Assembly (NCBI RefSeq): GCF_036186745.1 | Contig: NZ_CP108086.1 | Location: forward strand, 4,278,001-4,342,000 | Length of the DNA: 64,000 nt | Direction of reading: 5' to 3' | From: Microbispora hainanensis | Lineage (GTDB): Bacteria > Actinomycetota > Actinomycetes > Streptosporangiales > Streptosporangiaceae | Part shown: piece by piece, positions 9,518 to 19,624 of the stretch | How positions within the stretch are numbered: the stretch's first letter is position 1 | How the letters are laid out: every line of letters starts with the position of its first letter | Notes under the pieces: model-generated | Told to the model about the DNA's origin: nothing | Seen by the model: the letters and a program-made list of their open reading frames with translations, nothing else | Database searches by the model: none | Made by a program: the position numbers and the translations under genes

Positions 9518-9934
9518 ATGCTGACGATCTCACGCGAGCTGGTCGACAAGATCGTGGCCCATGCCCGGGCCGACCACCCCGACGAAGCGTGCGGTGTCGT
9601 GGCCGGGCCCGCCGGATCCGACCGTCCCGAGCGGTTCGTCCCCATGGAGAACGCCGAGCGCTCGCCGACGTTCTACCGGTTCGACTCGATGGAGCAGTTC
9701 CGTGTGTGGCGGGAGATGGACGACCGCGACGAGGTGCCTGTCGTGATCTACCACTCCCACACCGCCACCGAGGCGTACCCGTCGCGTACGGACATCAGCT
9801 ACGCCTCCGAGCCCGACGCCCACTATGTGCTGGTGTCGACCGCCTCCGAGGAGGAGACGCCCTTCCGGTCCTACCGGATCGTGGACGGCGTCGTGACCGA
9901 GGAGGAAGTCAAGATCGTAGAGTCGTACGGTTAA
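9518..9934 (+). CDS. mec: Mec-type JAMM metalloprotease (M67 family)
   Basis: A zinc protease of the JAB1/MPN fold with 138 residues. The JAMM signature is intact: E23 (DEACGV) and H79-S-H81 with S89 and D92 in the spacing HxHx7SxxD. In mycobacteria the homologue releases cysteine from the CysO-cysteine adduct. Here it lies upstream of cysO and cysM, which supports the same role. The start is ATG at 9518, ten bases after the preceding stop, with only a weak ribosome site. In contrast to the compact mycobacterial operon, 261 bases separate it from cysO. It may also trim the C-terminal extension of the CysO protein encoded here. Confidence 0.92.
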   Translation: MLTISRELVDKIVAHARADHPDEACGVVAGPAGSDRPERFVPMENAERSPTFYRFDSMEQFRVWREMDDRDEVPVVIYHSHTATEAYPSRTDISYASEPDAHYVLVSTASEEETPFRSYRIVDGVVTEEEVKIVESYG

Positions 9935-9937
9935 ACT
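9932..9937 (+). promoter_or_regulatory. Candidate -10 element TAAACT for a leaderless transcript
   Basis: TAAACT matches the actinobacterial TANNNT pattern and overlaps the mec stop codon. It ends six bases before the ATG at 9944, the spacing expected for a transcript starting at that ATG. Confidence 0.4.
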
Positions 9938-9943
9938 TGAACC

Positions 9944-10072
9944 ATGGCTAACGATGACGCTCGTCCTGTGTCGTCACCGGCTGTCCTGTCGCGCCGGGTG
10001 CGCCCGGAATCTCCTGTTCAGGCGTTCCTCTTCGCGCACACGCCGTCTGTCGTCGTCTACGACTGTCGCTGA
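9944..10072 (+). CDS. Possible leader peptide upstream of cysO
   Basis: A 42-codon frame starting MANDDARPV and ending in Tyr-Asp-Cys-Arg just before the stop. It has no ribosome binding site, but TAAACT is placed correctly for a leaderless mRNA. A hairpin follows 47 bases after its stop, before cysO. Short leader peptides ahead of cysteine genes are known from actinobacteria, and this layout fits an attenuation leader sensing cysteine or arginine charging through the final codons. An overlapping frame from 9954 has more cysteines early on and is an alternative. Expression has not been shown. Confidence 0.35.
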   Translation: MANDDARPVSSPAVLSRRVRPESPVQAFLFAHTPSVVVYDCR

Positions 10073-10119
10073 ACCCGGCCGCCCACGCGGCGTCGGGGGA
10101 AGAAGGCCGCTGGAATCGC

Positions 10120-10152
10120 CGTCCTCCTGTCCATGTTCAGAGCAGGAGGACG
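10120..10152 (+). promoter_or_regulatory. Hairpin between the leader frame and cysO (candidate attenuator)
   Basis: CGTCCTCCTG (10120-10129) and CAGGAGGACG (10143-10152) form a perfect ten-base stem with a 13-base loop. It lies 43 bases before the cysO start and contains AGGAGG in its right arm. The real ribosome site, AAGGAG at 10179-10184, is outside it. It could act as an attenuator or simply as a processing site. Confidence 0.45.
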
Positions 10153-10195
10153 CCCCACCATAACGACGACCACTGATCAAGGAGATTGAGCCGAC

Positions 10196-10474
10196 ATGGC
10201 CATCGAGGTCCGCATTCCTACGATCCTCCGCAGCTACACCGATGGCGCCAAGGCGGTCAACGCCAAGGGAGCGACCCTCGAAGAGCTGATCGGCGACCTG
10301 GAGTCGCGCCACCCCGGCCTGAAGGACCGGCTGGTGGACGAGACCGGGCTGCGCCGCTTCGTCAACGTCTACCTCAACGACGAGGACGTACGCTTCCTCG
10401 GCGGGCTCGGCACCCCTGTCGCCGACGGCGACACCGTGACCGTGCTCCCGGCCGTCGCGGGTGGAGCGCGCTAG
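10196..10474 (+). CDS. cysO: CysO, sulfur-carrier protein with C-terminal Ala-Arg extension
   Basis: A ubiquitin-like sulfur carrier of the ThiS/MoaD family, 92 residues. The mycobacterial homologue carries a C-terminal thiocarboxylate that CysM uses to make cysteine. Conserved features are SIPTILR-like VRIPTILRSY, VNVYLNDEDVRFLGG and VTVLPAVAGG. Unusually, the diglycine is not terminal: two residues, Ala-Arg, follow before the stop, so activation by adenylation would need prior trimming. The adjacent Mec JAMM protease is the obvious candidate. The start is ATG at 10196 after AAGGAG. The cysM ATG follows the stop codon directly. Confidence 0.93.
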   Translation: MAIEVRIPTILRSYTDGAKAVNAKGATLEELIGDLESRHPGLKDRLVDETGLRRFVNVYLNDEDVRFLGGLGTPVADGDTVTVLPAVAGGAR

Positions 10475-11422
<948 letters not shown>

Positions 11423-11492
11423 TCACCGTCGGACGCCGACCGGCTCACCCCGCCCGCTCCGGCATGGGTGGGCCGGAGATCCGGTTCGGACG

Positions 11493-11582
11493 GGATGAGC
11501 CGGAGTATGGGGTGAGCCGGAGTATCGGGGTGAGCCGGAGTATGGGGTGAGCCGGAGTATCGGGGTGAGCCGGAGTATGGGG
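11493..11582. repeat. Five tandem copies of a ~18-bp repeat
   Basis: The core GTGAGCCGGAGTAT is repeated five times, separated by GGG or CGGG. It lies between convergent cysM and the DUF3352 gene. There is no coding frame of interest and no spacers, so it is not a CRISPR array. Confidence 0.85.
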
Positions 11583-11583
11583 T

Positions 11584-13197
11584 TCAGTCGAACACGACCC
11601 GGAGGGTGAAGGTCGAGCCGTCCTCGCCGTGGGTGCCGCTCAGGCCGACCGCCCGCAGCTTCTCCACGTCGGCGCGCTCCTGGTCGTTCAGTCCGCGCAG
11701 GTAGAGCTTCTCCAGCCGGTTCAGGTCGGCGTACACGGCGTAGGTGGCGTTCGCGGCGTCCGGGACGGCCAGGCGGAAGGTCTCGCTCTCACCGAGCGTG
11801 CCGCCGCCGTTGAGCGCGTCGGCGTACTCCTGGGTGCTCGCGATCACGAACCGCCCGTCGCCCTCCGCGGTGGCGATGTCGGCGGACCTCTCCATGCCGT
11901 TCAGATGGGCCCTGAGCCGGTCGACCACCTCGCGTGCCTTGGCGGTGTCCGTCGTGACCACGGCGCCGGCCCTGGGCAGCGCGCCGTCGAGGTCCTGCTC
12001 GTCCAGGGCGAGCGTGAACGTGCGGCCGAGCAGCGTCGCGAGGTCGTCCGGCAGGGACAGGCCATATTGCGCCCGCGCCTCGTCGAGGGCCTGCCTGACC
12101 ATGGCGCCGCCCTGGTCGGTCGCCGCCTGCTCGATGGACGGCCACTGCTCGCGCAGCAGGTCGCCCAGGCCGGAGACCGAGGCCGCCGCGACCGTGGAGG
12201 CGGGCAGCTCGCCGATGTTCACCGGTTCGGGCCTGCCCCGCATGGCCGTGCCGCCGCGGGTGATCCCGGCCAGCTCGGCGTAGTCCCCGGAGAACCGGAG
12301 GGCGCCGGCGAACCGCATGCCCTTGATCTGCTCCAGCACGGGCGTCGCCGCGACCTCGCTCCAGCCGGCGTCGGCGACCTTCTCCACGTCCATCCAGAAC
12401 GACAGCACGCCCTGCTCGCCCAGCGCGCCGAGGTCGGCGGCGAAGTGCGGATCACCGGACAGCGGCGCCGCCTTGACGTACTCGTCGGCCAGCTTCTGGC
12501 TCGTCGCGATGACGGCGTACCCGTCGCGGAACGCCAGGCCGCCCTTGCTGCCGAGGCCCAGCTTGGCGATGCCGGCCCGGGCCGCCGCCTCGTCCTTCAC
12601 CTGTACGGCGAGCGCCCCGACGGGGTCGCCGCCGCCGTCCCCGGGGAGCACGGCGAGGCCGACGCGGTCGCCGAGCCAGGGTTCGACGTCTCTGGAGTAG
12701 TCGATCTTCGACAGCTCGGGGTCGTCCTTCTGCAGCGCGGTGACCAGGGCCTCGCGGGGGTCGTCCCCGCCGAAGGCGTCGCGTGTGGCGGAGAACTTGC
12801 GGGCGATGCCGAACAACGCGAGCTTCTGCCCGGCCGACGGGTCGAGGTCGAGCCGCACGTAGGCCATCGCGTTCGCGGGCAGCACGTCCTGCGGCTGCGT
12901 GCCGCCGCCGCTGAGCTTCGATGCGGCCCACACGCCGCCGCCGGCGACCACCCCGACGAGCACGGCGGCCACCAGCGCGATGATCCAGCCGCGTCCCCGC
13001 CTGCCCTGTCCGGGAGGCGGCGCGGGCGGGCCGACCACGGTGGCGAAGCCGATCTCCTCGGGCTCCGTCCAGGACGGCAGCCGCACGGTGTGCGCCTCGC
13101 TCGCGGCGGCGCGGGGAATGCGATAGGCGACGGTGCGGTCGAGGTCGGGCTCGTCGCCCGGCCGCCACGGGCCCGGGGGGTTGGGGGAGGAGGACAT
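11584..13197 (-). CDS. DUF3352 membrane-anchored protein
   Basis: A protein of 537 residues. An N-terminal cytoplasmic proline-rich region of about 70 residues is followed by one transmembrane helix (about 72-95, GWIIALVAAVLVGVVAGGGVW) and a large extracellular domain of the DUF3352 type, beginning near LPANAMAYVRLDLDPSAGQK. The family is widespread in actinobacteria and has no known function. The long plus-strand frame opposite it is a GC-rich shadow. The start is ATG at 13197; an in-frame ATG three codons upstream lies in another frame. It is convergent with cysM. Confidence 0.85.
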   Translation of the reverse strand: MSSSPNPPGPWRPGDEPDLDRTVAYRIPRAAASEAHTVRLPSWTEPEEIGFATVVGPPAPPPGQGRRGRGWIIALVAAVLVGVVAGGGVWAASKLSGGGTQPQDVLPANAMAYVRLDLDPSAGQKLALFGIARKFSATRDAFGGDDPREALVTALQKDDPELSKIDYSRDVEPWLGDRVGLAVLPGDGGGDPVGALAVQVKDEAAARAGIAKLGLGSKGGLAFRDGYAVIATSQKLADEYVKAAPLSGDPHFAADLGALGEQGVLSFWMDVEKVADAGWSEVAATPVLEQIKGMRFAGALRFSGDYAELAGITRGGTAMRGRPEPVNIGELPASTVAAASVSGLGDLLREQWPSIEQAATDQGGAMVRQALDEARAQYGLSLPDDLATLLGRTFTLALDEQDLDGALPRAGAVVTTDTAKAREVVDRLRAHLNGMERSADIATAEGDGRFVIASTQEYADALNGGGTLGESETFRLAVPDAANATYAVYADLNRLEKLYLRGLNDQERADVEKLRAVGLSGTHGEDGSTFTLRVVFD

Positions 13198-13627
13198 CGG
13201 GGCTCACTCACAGGCGTCGTCGTCAGGTACGCCGTGAAGGTAGGCGCGGCCGGTAGCGGTGCGCTTGCAGCCCACTTGACCGCGAGCCCGCCGCGGCCAG
13301 GCCAGGTGGGCCCGGCGATGCGTGCCGCCGTGCCCGAGCCGCCGCGCCCCGGCCCGGCCAGCCTGTCGAGCGAGGCCGACCGCGCCCGAGCCCACCGGCC
13401 CGCGATGCAAGCCGGCCGCGCCCGAGCCGCCGCGCGCTGGCCCGCGATGCGAGCCCGCCGTGCGGAGCCGGCCACGCGAGCCGCGCGCCCGGCCCTGCGC
13501 GCCCGGTCCGTTCGCGTGAGCAGGCTCACTCGCGTGAGCAGGCTCACGCGAGTGAGCCGTGGGATCCGCCGGAGTGCCACGCTACAGTAATGAGCAGAAC
13601 ATTATTCGGTAGAGCGGCGAGGGGCGC
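13198..13627. other. Intergenic region with repeats and a long palindrome
   Basis: GC-rich sequence with low-complexity CCGCGCCCGAGC-like repeats, then a 17-base perfect inverted repeat (13523-13558), and a TACAGT -10-like element at 13583-13588. It separates the divergent DUF3352 and thioesterase genes and should hold both promoters. No gene seen. Confidence 0.5.
13523..13558. promoter_or_regulatory. Perfect 17-bp inverted repeat with 2-base spacer
   Basis: GGCTCACTCGCGTGAGC and GCTCACGCGAGTGAGCC flank a central AG. Part of the left arm (CGCGTGAGCAGGCTCAC) is also repeated directly upstream from 13513. The position, about 25 bases before a -10-like TACAGT, suggests an operator or a cruciform-forming terminator. 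Confidence 0.6.
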
Positions 13628-14422
13628 ATGACCAAGTTCGACGAGGCGACGCAGGCCATCCGGGTCGACGACACCACTTACGACGTCTGTCTCGACGACG
13701 GATACTCCATCGGAGGGCCGCTCAACGGCGGCTATCTCATGGCCACGATGCTGCGCGCCGTGGTGGACGCCTCGCCGCACGCGCACCCGATTTCGACGAG
13801 CGCCCAGTTCCTTCGCGTGGCCAGGCCGGGCCCGGCCCGGGTGCTGCTCGAACCGCTCAAGACGGGCCGTACGGCGACGATGACCCGGGCGCGGCTCGTC
13901 CAGGACGGCGAGTCGTTCATCGAGATGCTCGTCACGACCGCCACGCTCAACGAGGAGGCGGCCCCCGACTGGGCGGACGGCCCGTCGGCCGTCATGCCGG
14001 ACCTGGCCGACTGTGTGCGCCTGCCCCAGCCCAAGCCCGAGTCGAACATGAACCTCAGCGCCCGGATGGAGCTCGCCTTCGACCCGCCCACGATCGGCTG
14101 GCTCACCGGCGCGCCGACCGGACGGCCCGAGTCGCGGGCGTACTTCCGGCTGGTGGAGCCGCAGGACCCCGACCCGTACGTGCTGGCGCTGGCGGTGGAC
14201 GCGCTGCCGCCGGTCGTGTTCTCGGCGGGGGCGCGGGGCTGGGCCCCGACGGTGGAGCTGACCTGGCACCTGCGGGCCCTGCCCGCGCCGGGGTGGCTGA
14301 CCCTGATCGGCGGCGGACGCCTGATCAGCGACGGCTGGTTCGACGAGGAGGTCGAGGTGTGGGACTCGGCGGGCCGGCTCGTCGCCCAGTCGCGCCAGAT
14401 CGCGCGCCTGGGCCGGGGCTAG
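13628..14422 (+). CDS. Acyl-CoA thioesterase family protein (double hotdog)
   Basis: A protein of 264 residues of the TesB-like thioesterase family. The N-terminal hotdog contains GGPLNGGYLMATMLRAV and the strand HPISTSAQFLRVARPG; the C-terminal half repeats the fold. This matches thioesterases of unknown physiological substrate common in actinobacteria. The start is ATG at 13628 after GGCGAGGGGC. It is a single gene, divergent from the DUF3352 gene, and its promoter may be controlled through the nearby inverted repeat. Confidence 0.82.
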   Translation: MTKFDEATQAIRVDDTTYDVCLDDGYSIGGPLNGGYLMATMLRAVVDASPHAHPISTSAQFLRVARPGPARVLLEPLKTGRTATMTRARLVQDGESFIEMLVTTATLNEEAAPDWADGPSAVMPDLADCVRLPQPKPESNMNLSARMELAFDPPTIGWLTGAPTGRPESRAYFRLVEPQDPDPYVLALAVDALPPVVFSAGARGWAPTVELTWHLRALPAPGWLTLIGGGRLISDGWFDEEVEVWDSAGRLVAQSRQIARLGRG

Positions 14423-14504
14423 ACCGTACGTCACCGCCGCCCGGCGCGCGATGTGAGCATTCTTACCGTCTGCGGCGGGGATCAGTCCCCTAACCTTGGG
14501 AAGC

Positions 14505-15341
14505 GTGCCGGAGGACAACACCCGGGCGATCGGGATCTTTGACAGCGGGGTGGGCGGCCTGACCGTCGCCCGGGCGATCATCGACCAGCTGCCCCATGAA
14601 TCGATCTTCTACGTGGCCGACACGGCCCACCAGCCGTACGGACCCAAGAGCATCGCCGAGCTCCGCGCATACGCGCTGGAGGTCATGGACCACCTGGTAG
14701 AGCACGACGTGAAGATGCTGGTCATCGCGTGCAACAGCGCCAGCTCGGCCGTGCTCAGGGACGCCAGGGAGCGCTACGACGTCCCGGTCGTCGAGGTGAT
14801 CCAGCCCGCCACCCGGCGGGCAGTGCGGGCCACGAGGAACGGCAGGGTCGGTGTGATCGCCACCCGGGCCACGATCGAGTCGATGGCCTACCACGACGCC
14901 TTCGCCGCCGCCCCCGACGTCGAGCTGGTCGCGGTGGCCGCGCCCCTGCTCGTGGAGTTCGTCGAACGGGGCGAGACGATGAGCGAGGAGCTGATCGAGG
15001 TGGTCACGGGCTATCTCAAGCCGATCCAGGACGCGGGGTGCGACACGCTGATCCTCGGCTGCACGCACTATCCGCTGCTCACCGGAGCCCTGTCGTACGT
15101 CGCAGGGGACGGGGTCACGCTGGTGTCCAGCGCCGAGGAGACGGCCAAGGACGTCTACCGCGTCCTGCACGACCGCGGGCTGTCCAACGGCGCGGGCGAG
15201 CCGCGGCACCGCTTCCGCGCGACCGGCGACACCGAGCTGTTCGAACGGCTCGGGCAGCGCTTCCTCGGTCCCGAGCTCCAGTCGGTGGAGCGGACCGCCT
15301 CCGGCATCGGCGACGTCAGCGGCGTAGGGAGTTCGCGATGA
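14505..15341 (+). CDS. murI: Glutamate racemase MurI
   Basis: Produces D-glutamate for peptidoglycan. The 278-residue protein has the N-terminal [13 protein letters not shown] motif and both catalytic cysteines, C76 in ACNSAS and C186 in LGCTHYP. The start is taken as GTG at 14505: a TAACCT -10-like element at 14491-14496 would give a leaderless transcript. A TTG nine bases upstream is the alternative. Its stop overlaps the ATG of the following metallo-hydrolase gene, and murI, this hydrolase, rph and rdgB form one compact operon, an arrangement conserved in actinobacteria. Confidence 0.95.
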   Translation: MPEDNTRAIGIFDSGVGGLTVARAIIDQLPHESIFYVADTAHQPYGPKSIAELRAYALEVMDHLVEHDVKMLVIACNSASSAVLRDARERYDVPVVEVIQPATRRAVRATRNGRVGVIATRATIESMAYHDAFAAAPDVELVAVAAPLLVEFVERGETMSEELIEVVTGYLKPIQDAGCDTLILGCTHYPLLTGALSYVAGDGVTLVSSAEETAKDVYRVLHDRGLSNGAGEPRHRFRATGDTELFERLGQRFLGPELQSVERTASGIGDVSGVGSSR

Positions 15342-16090
15342 AGTTGACGATCATCGGGTGCTCGGGCAGCTTCCCCGGCCCCGACAGTCCGGCCTCCTGC
15401 TACCTCTTCGAGGCCGAGGGCTTCCGGCTGCTGATGGACTTCGGCAACGGCTCGCTGGGCCCGCTCCAGCGGCACGCCGGGCTCTACGACGTCGACGCCA
15501 TCCTCCTGTCCCATCTGCACGCCGACCACTGCCTCGACCTGTGCGCCTATCACGTCGTGCGCACCTACACCCCCGACGGCCCCCTGCCCAAGGTGCCCGT
15601 GCACGCCCCCGCGGGCGCCTCCAAGCGGCTCAACGCGGCGTACGCGATGCCGGACGAGCCCGTGCTTGAGACCTCCTTCGACTTCGTGCGGCTGTCGCCC
15701 GGCACCCGGCACGTCGGCCCGTTCGAGGTGACGGCGGCCCCGATGAACCACCCCGTGGAGACCTACGGCTTCCGCGTCACCCACCAGGGCCGCTCCGTCG
15801 CCTACTCGGCCGACACCGGCGAGTCGGCCGAGCTGGTCAAGCTGGCCCACGAGGCCGACGTGCTGCTGTGCGAGGCGTCCTTCCTCGATCAGCCGGGCCT
15901 GACCCCCGGCCTGCATTTGAGCGGCAGGCAGGCGGCCGAGCACGCTGCCCGCGCCGAGGCCGGCGCGCTCGTCCTCACCCATCTCGTCCCGTGGTACGAC
16001 AAGTCGCGCATTCTGGAGGACGCCTCGCGGGGCGGCTTCGCCGGGCCGATGGAGTTGGCACGGAGCGGGGCCGTGTATGACCTAGGGTGA
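15338..16090 (+). CDS. MBL-fold metallo-hydrolase
   Basis: A protein of 250 residues with the metallo-beta-lactamase signature H59-L-H61-A-D63-H64 ([11 protein letters not shown]) and later HP, D and H ligands ([24 protein letters not shown]). The architecture resembles RNase Z-like or cyclic-phosphodiesterase-like members. It overlaps the murI stop by four bases (ATGA) with GGGAG upstream. Its constant position between murI and rph in actinobacteria suggests RNA or nucleotide metabolism, but the substrate is unknown. Confidence 0.9.
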   Translation: MKLTIIGCSGSFPGPDSPASCYLFEAEGFRLLMDFGNGSLGPLQRHAGLYDVDAILLSHLHADHCLDLCAYHVVRTYTPDGPLPKVPVHAPAGASKRLNAAYAMPDEPVLETSFDFVRLSPGTRHVGPFEVTAAPMNHPVETYGFRVTHQGRSVAYSADTGESAELVKLAHEADVLLCEASFLDQPGLTPGLHLSGRQAAEHAARAEAGALVLTHLVPWYDKSRILEDASRGGFAGPMELARSGAVYDLG

Positions 16091-16095
16091 CCCGT

Positions 16096-16812
<717 letters not shown>

Positions 16813-16831
16813 TCCACGGGAGATCGACAGC

Positions 16832-17434
16832 ATGAACAAGGTGATCCTCGCCACCCGGAACACCGGGAAGATCGTGGAGCTGCGCCGGATCCTCGCCGAC
16901 GCCGGTGTGCCGGTCGAGCTCGTCGGCCTCGAGGGGTTCCCGCACATCGGCGACGTGGCCGAGACCGGGCTCACGTTCGCGGAGAACGCGCTGCTCAAGG
17001 CCCACGCGATCGCCTCCGCCAGCGGCCTGCCCGCCATCGCGGACGACTCCGGCCTGTGCGTCGACGCGCTGAACGGCATGCCGGGCATCTTCTCCGCCCG
17101 CTGGTCGGGGCGTCACGGCGACGACGACGCCAACCTCGACCTGCTGCTCGCGCAGATCGCCGACGTGCCGGACGGCCGCCGCCAGGCCCACTTCGCGTGC
17201 TCGGCCGCGCTCGCGCTGCCGACGGGGGAGGAGCACGTGGTGGAGGGGGCCGTGCACGGCCATCTCATCCGCGAGCGGCGCGGCACCGGCGGCTTCGGCT
17301 ACGACCCGATCTTCGTGCCGGACGGCGACACCCGTACGACCGCCGAGATGACGGCCGAGGAGAAGGACGCGATCAGCCACCGCGGCAAGGCGTTCCGGGC
17401 CATCGCCCCGGTGATCGCCCAGGTGGTCTCGTAA
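16832..17434 (+). CDS. rdgB: Non-canonical purine NTP pyrophosphatase RdgB/HAM1
   Basis: Removes dITP, XTP and ITP from the nucleotide pool. The 200-residue protein shows the N-terminal ATRNTGKIVELRRIL substrate motif, TFAENALLKA, DDSGLCVDAL and the C-terminal GFGYDPIF and SHRGKA segments, all typical. It is the last gene of the murI-rph-rdgB operon. The start is ATG at 16832 after GGGAGATCGAC. Confidence 0.96.
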   Translation: MNKVILATRNTGKIVELRRILADAGVPVELVGLEGFPHIGDVAETGLTFAENALLKAHAIASASGLPAIADDSGLCVDALNGMPGIFSARWSGRHGDDDANLDLLLAQIADVPDGRRQAHFACSAALALPTGEEHVVEGAVHGHLIRERRGTGGFGYDPIFVPDGDTRTTAEMTAEEKDAISHRGKAFRAIAPVIAQVVS

Positions 17435-17492
17435 CACCTCTCGTAATCACGTCGTAAGACCCGGGCGGGCGGACGGGCGTAGCGTTCAGGAT

Positions 17493-19463
17493 GTGAACGC
17501 AGCAGGCACCCGCATGCCCGCCTGGGCGGCCGCGCTGACCGGCCTCGTCGCCGGCGCGGTGGCGCTCGGGGTGGCCCAGATCGTCGCCGGTCTGATCGAT
17601 CCCGGCGCCGCGCCGGTCGTCGCCGTGGGCGGCGCGATGATCGACTCCACGCCCGCCGGTCTCAAGGAATGGGCGATCAGCACCTTCGGCTCCAACGACA
17701 AGCCGGTCCTGCTCGGCGGCATCGTCGTCGTGCTCGCCCTCGTCGCCGCGGGTCTCGGCCTGCTCGCCCGCCGCAGGACGGCGTACGGCACGCTGGGCCT
17801 GGCCGTGTTCGGCCTCGTCGGCGCCGCCGCGGCGCTGTCCCGGCCGGACGCCGGGGTGGCGCACGTCCTGCCCTCGCTCATCGGCGCCGCGGCCGGCGCG
17901 TGGACACTGCCGCGCCTGAAGCGCCGCGCCCTGAGCAGCGGCGAGGAGGACTATGTCGCCGCAAGCCGGGCCGCCGACCGCGCCGCGCCCGCCAGGGTCC
18001 TGACGGCGCCCGCACCGGCAGAGCGCACGGAGGCATCGGGCACGGCGGCATCGGGCACGGCGGCATCGGGCACGGCGGCATCGGGCACGGAGGCAGCGGG
18101 CACGGCGGCATCGGGCACGGCGGCATCGGGCACGGAGGCAGCGGGCACGGCGGTAGAGGGCGCGGCGGCAGCGGGCACGGCGGTAGAGGGCGCGTGGGTC
18201 GCGAGCGTGGGCGAGGAGAGCCACGCGGCGGAGACCGGTCTCGCGCCGTCGCCCGGCCGGTCGGCGGCACCGTCGCAGGGTCGGTCGGCCGGCCCGGCGC
18301 CCGCCATGCCGGCCGTCATGCGGCCGGGCACGGGATCCGGTGCGGGCTCGGGCACGGGATCCGGTGCGGAATCGGACGCCGTGCCGTACGTCTTCGACCG
18401 GCGCAGGCTGCTGACCGGGGCGGCCGCGGGGGTCGCGGTGGCGGGCGTCGCCGGGTTCGGCGGATGGCTGCTGAAGGGCTCCAAGGACGCCGAACTGGCC
18501 CGCCGCGGCGTGTCCAGGATGCTGCCGCGCGCGGCCCGCCCGGCCGCGCCGATCCCCGCGGGGGCGGACCTGCGCATTCCCGGCCTCTCGCCGTTCGTCA
18601 CCCCCAACGCGGATTTCTACCGTGTGGACACCGCACTCGTCGTGCCGTCGGTGGACCCGGCCCGATGGACGTTGAAAATCCACGGGCTGGTGGACAGGCC
18701 GGTCGAGCTGACCTTCGCCGACCTGCTCAAACGCCCTTTCATGGAAGCGGACGTCACCTTGACCTGCGTGTCCAACGACGTCGGCGGGCCGTACATCGGC
18801 AACGCCCGCTGGCTCGGCACCCGGCTCGCCGACGTGCTGCGCGAGGCCGGGATCAGGCGCGATGCCGACATGCTGCTCAGCGTCTCCCAGGACGGCTGGA
18901 CCTGCGGCACGCCGGTCGACGTGGTCATGGACGGCCGCGACGCGCTGCTCGCCGTCGCCATGAACGGCGAGGTGCTCCCGGAGGCCCACGGCTTCCCGGT
19001 CCGCCAGGTCGTGCCCGGACTGTACGGATATGTGTCGGCGACGAAGTGGGTCACCGAGATCAGGGTCACCCGGTTCGACCAGGAGGAGGCCTACTGGACG
19101 CCGCGCGGCTGGGCTCCCAAGGGCCCGATCAAGACCCAGTCGAGGATCGACCTGCCCCGTGACGGGGACGACGTCACGGCGGGCCGTACGACCGTGGCGG
19201 GCGTCGCCTGGGCCCAGCACCGCGGCATCGACGCGGTGGAGGTCCGGGTGGACGGCGGCGCGTGGCAGCAGGCGAAACTCGCGCAGGTCCCCGGGCCCGA
19301 CACCTGGCGGCAGTGGTCGCTCGACCTCGACCTGACGCGGGGCCGGCACACGATCTCCGTGCGGGCCACCGACGCGACCGGCTACACCCAGACCTCGGAG
19401 GAGGCCCCGCCCGCCCCCGACGGCGCCACCGGCTTCCACACGATCGCCGTCACGGCCCGCTGA
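17493..19463 (+). CDS. Membrane-bound sulfite-oxidase-type molybdopterin oxidoreductase
   Basis: A protein of 656 residues. The first 140 residues hold four transmembrane helices; a low-complexity linker with 15-base DNA repeats (residues about 180-235) follows; then a fifth helix at about 305-325 and an extracytoplasmic sulfite-oxidase-like catalytic domain. C425 in LTCVSNDVGG is the expected molybdenum ligand; the GYVSATKWVTEI segment and the C-terminal immunoglobulin-like dimerisation domain are also present. Substrate and electron acceptor are unknown. The start is GTG at 17493; TAGCGT at 17480-17485 would permit a leaderless mRNA. No heme partner is adjacent. Confidence 0.9.
   Translation: MNAAGTRMPAWAAALTGLVAGAVALGVAQIVAGLIDPGAAPVVAVGGAMIDSTPAGLKEWAISTFGSNDKPVLLGGIVVVLALVAAGLGLLARRRTAYGTLGLAVFGLVGAAAALSRPDAGVAHVLPSLIGAAAGAWTLPRLKRRALSSGEEDYVAASRAADRAAPARVLTAPAPAERTEASGTAASGTAASGTAASGTEAAGTAASGTAASGTEAAGTAVEGAAAAGTAVEGAWVASVGEESHAAETGLAPSPGRSAAPSQGRSAGPAPAMPAVMRPGTGSGAGSGTGSGAESDAVPYVFDRRRLLTGAAAGVAVAGVAGFGGWLLKGSKDAELARRGVSRMLPRAARPAAPIPAGADLRIPGLSPFVTPNADFYRVDTALVVPSVDPARWTLKIHGLVDRPVELTFADLLKRPFMEADVTLTCVSNDVGGPYIGNARWLGTRLADVLREAGIRRDADMLLSVSQDGWTCGTPVDVVMDGRDALLAVAMNGEVLPEAHGFPVRQVVPGLYGYVSATKWVTEIRVTRFDQEEAYWTPRGWAPKGPIKTQSRIDLPRDGDDVTAGRTTVAGVAWAQHRGIDAVEVRVDGGAWQQAKLAQVPGPDTWRQWSLDLDLTRGRHTISVRATDATGYTQTSEEAPPAPDGATGFHTIAVTAR
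18032..18194 (+). repeat. 15-bp minisatellite inside the oxidoreductase gene
   Basis: About eleven units of GCATCGGGCACGGCG type encode ASGTA pentapeptides in the linker between the membrane part and the catalytic domain. The period is a multiple of three, so length changes keep the frame. Confidence 0.85.
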
Positions 19464-19624
19464 CCGTCCCGCGCGATCTCCGGCGAGAGCCGGGTACGGG
19501 TCGCCGGGCCGGGATCGGCGGCCGGGCCTGAAGTCGGGTCTGGAGTTGGGAAAACCCGCCGTGCCCCGGACGGCCCGCCTCTACCATCGGCACCCTGATG
19601 GGCGCGAGGAGGGGGGCCAAGCGC

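Noticed and set aside
9954-10163. Alternative 69-codon leader frame with several early Cys codons
   Set aside because: It has no promoter or ribosome site as well placed as the frame at 9944 and runs through the hairpin; kept only as an alternative.
11629-13590. Long plus-strand open frame opposite the DUF3352 gene
   Set aside because: A GC-skew shadow: Arg/Gly/Val-rich, no domain, opposite a recognised family.
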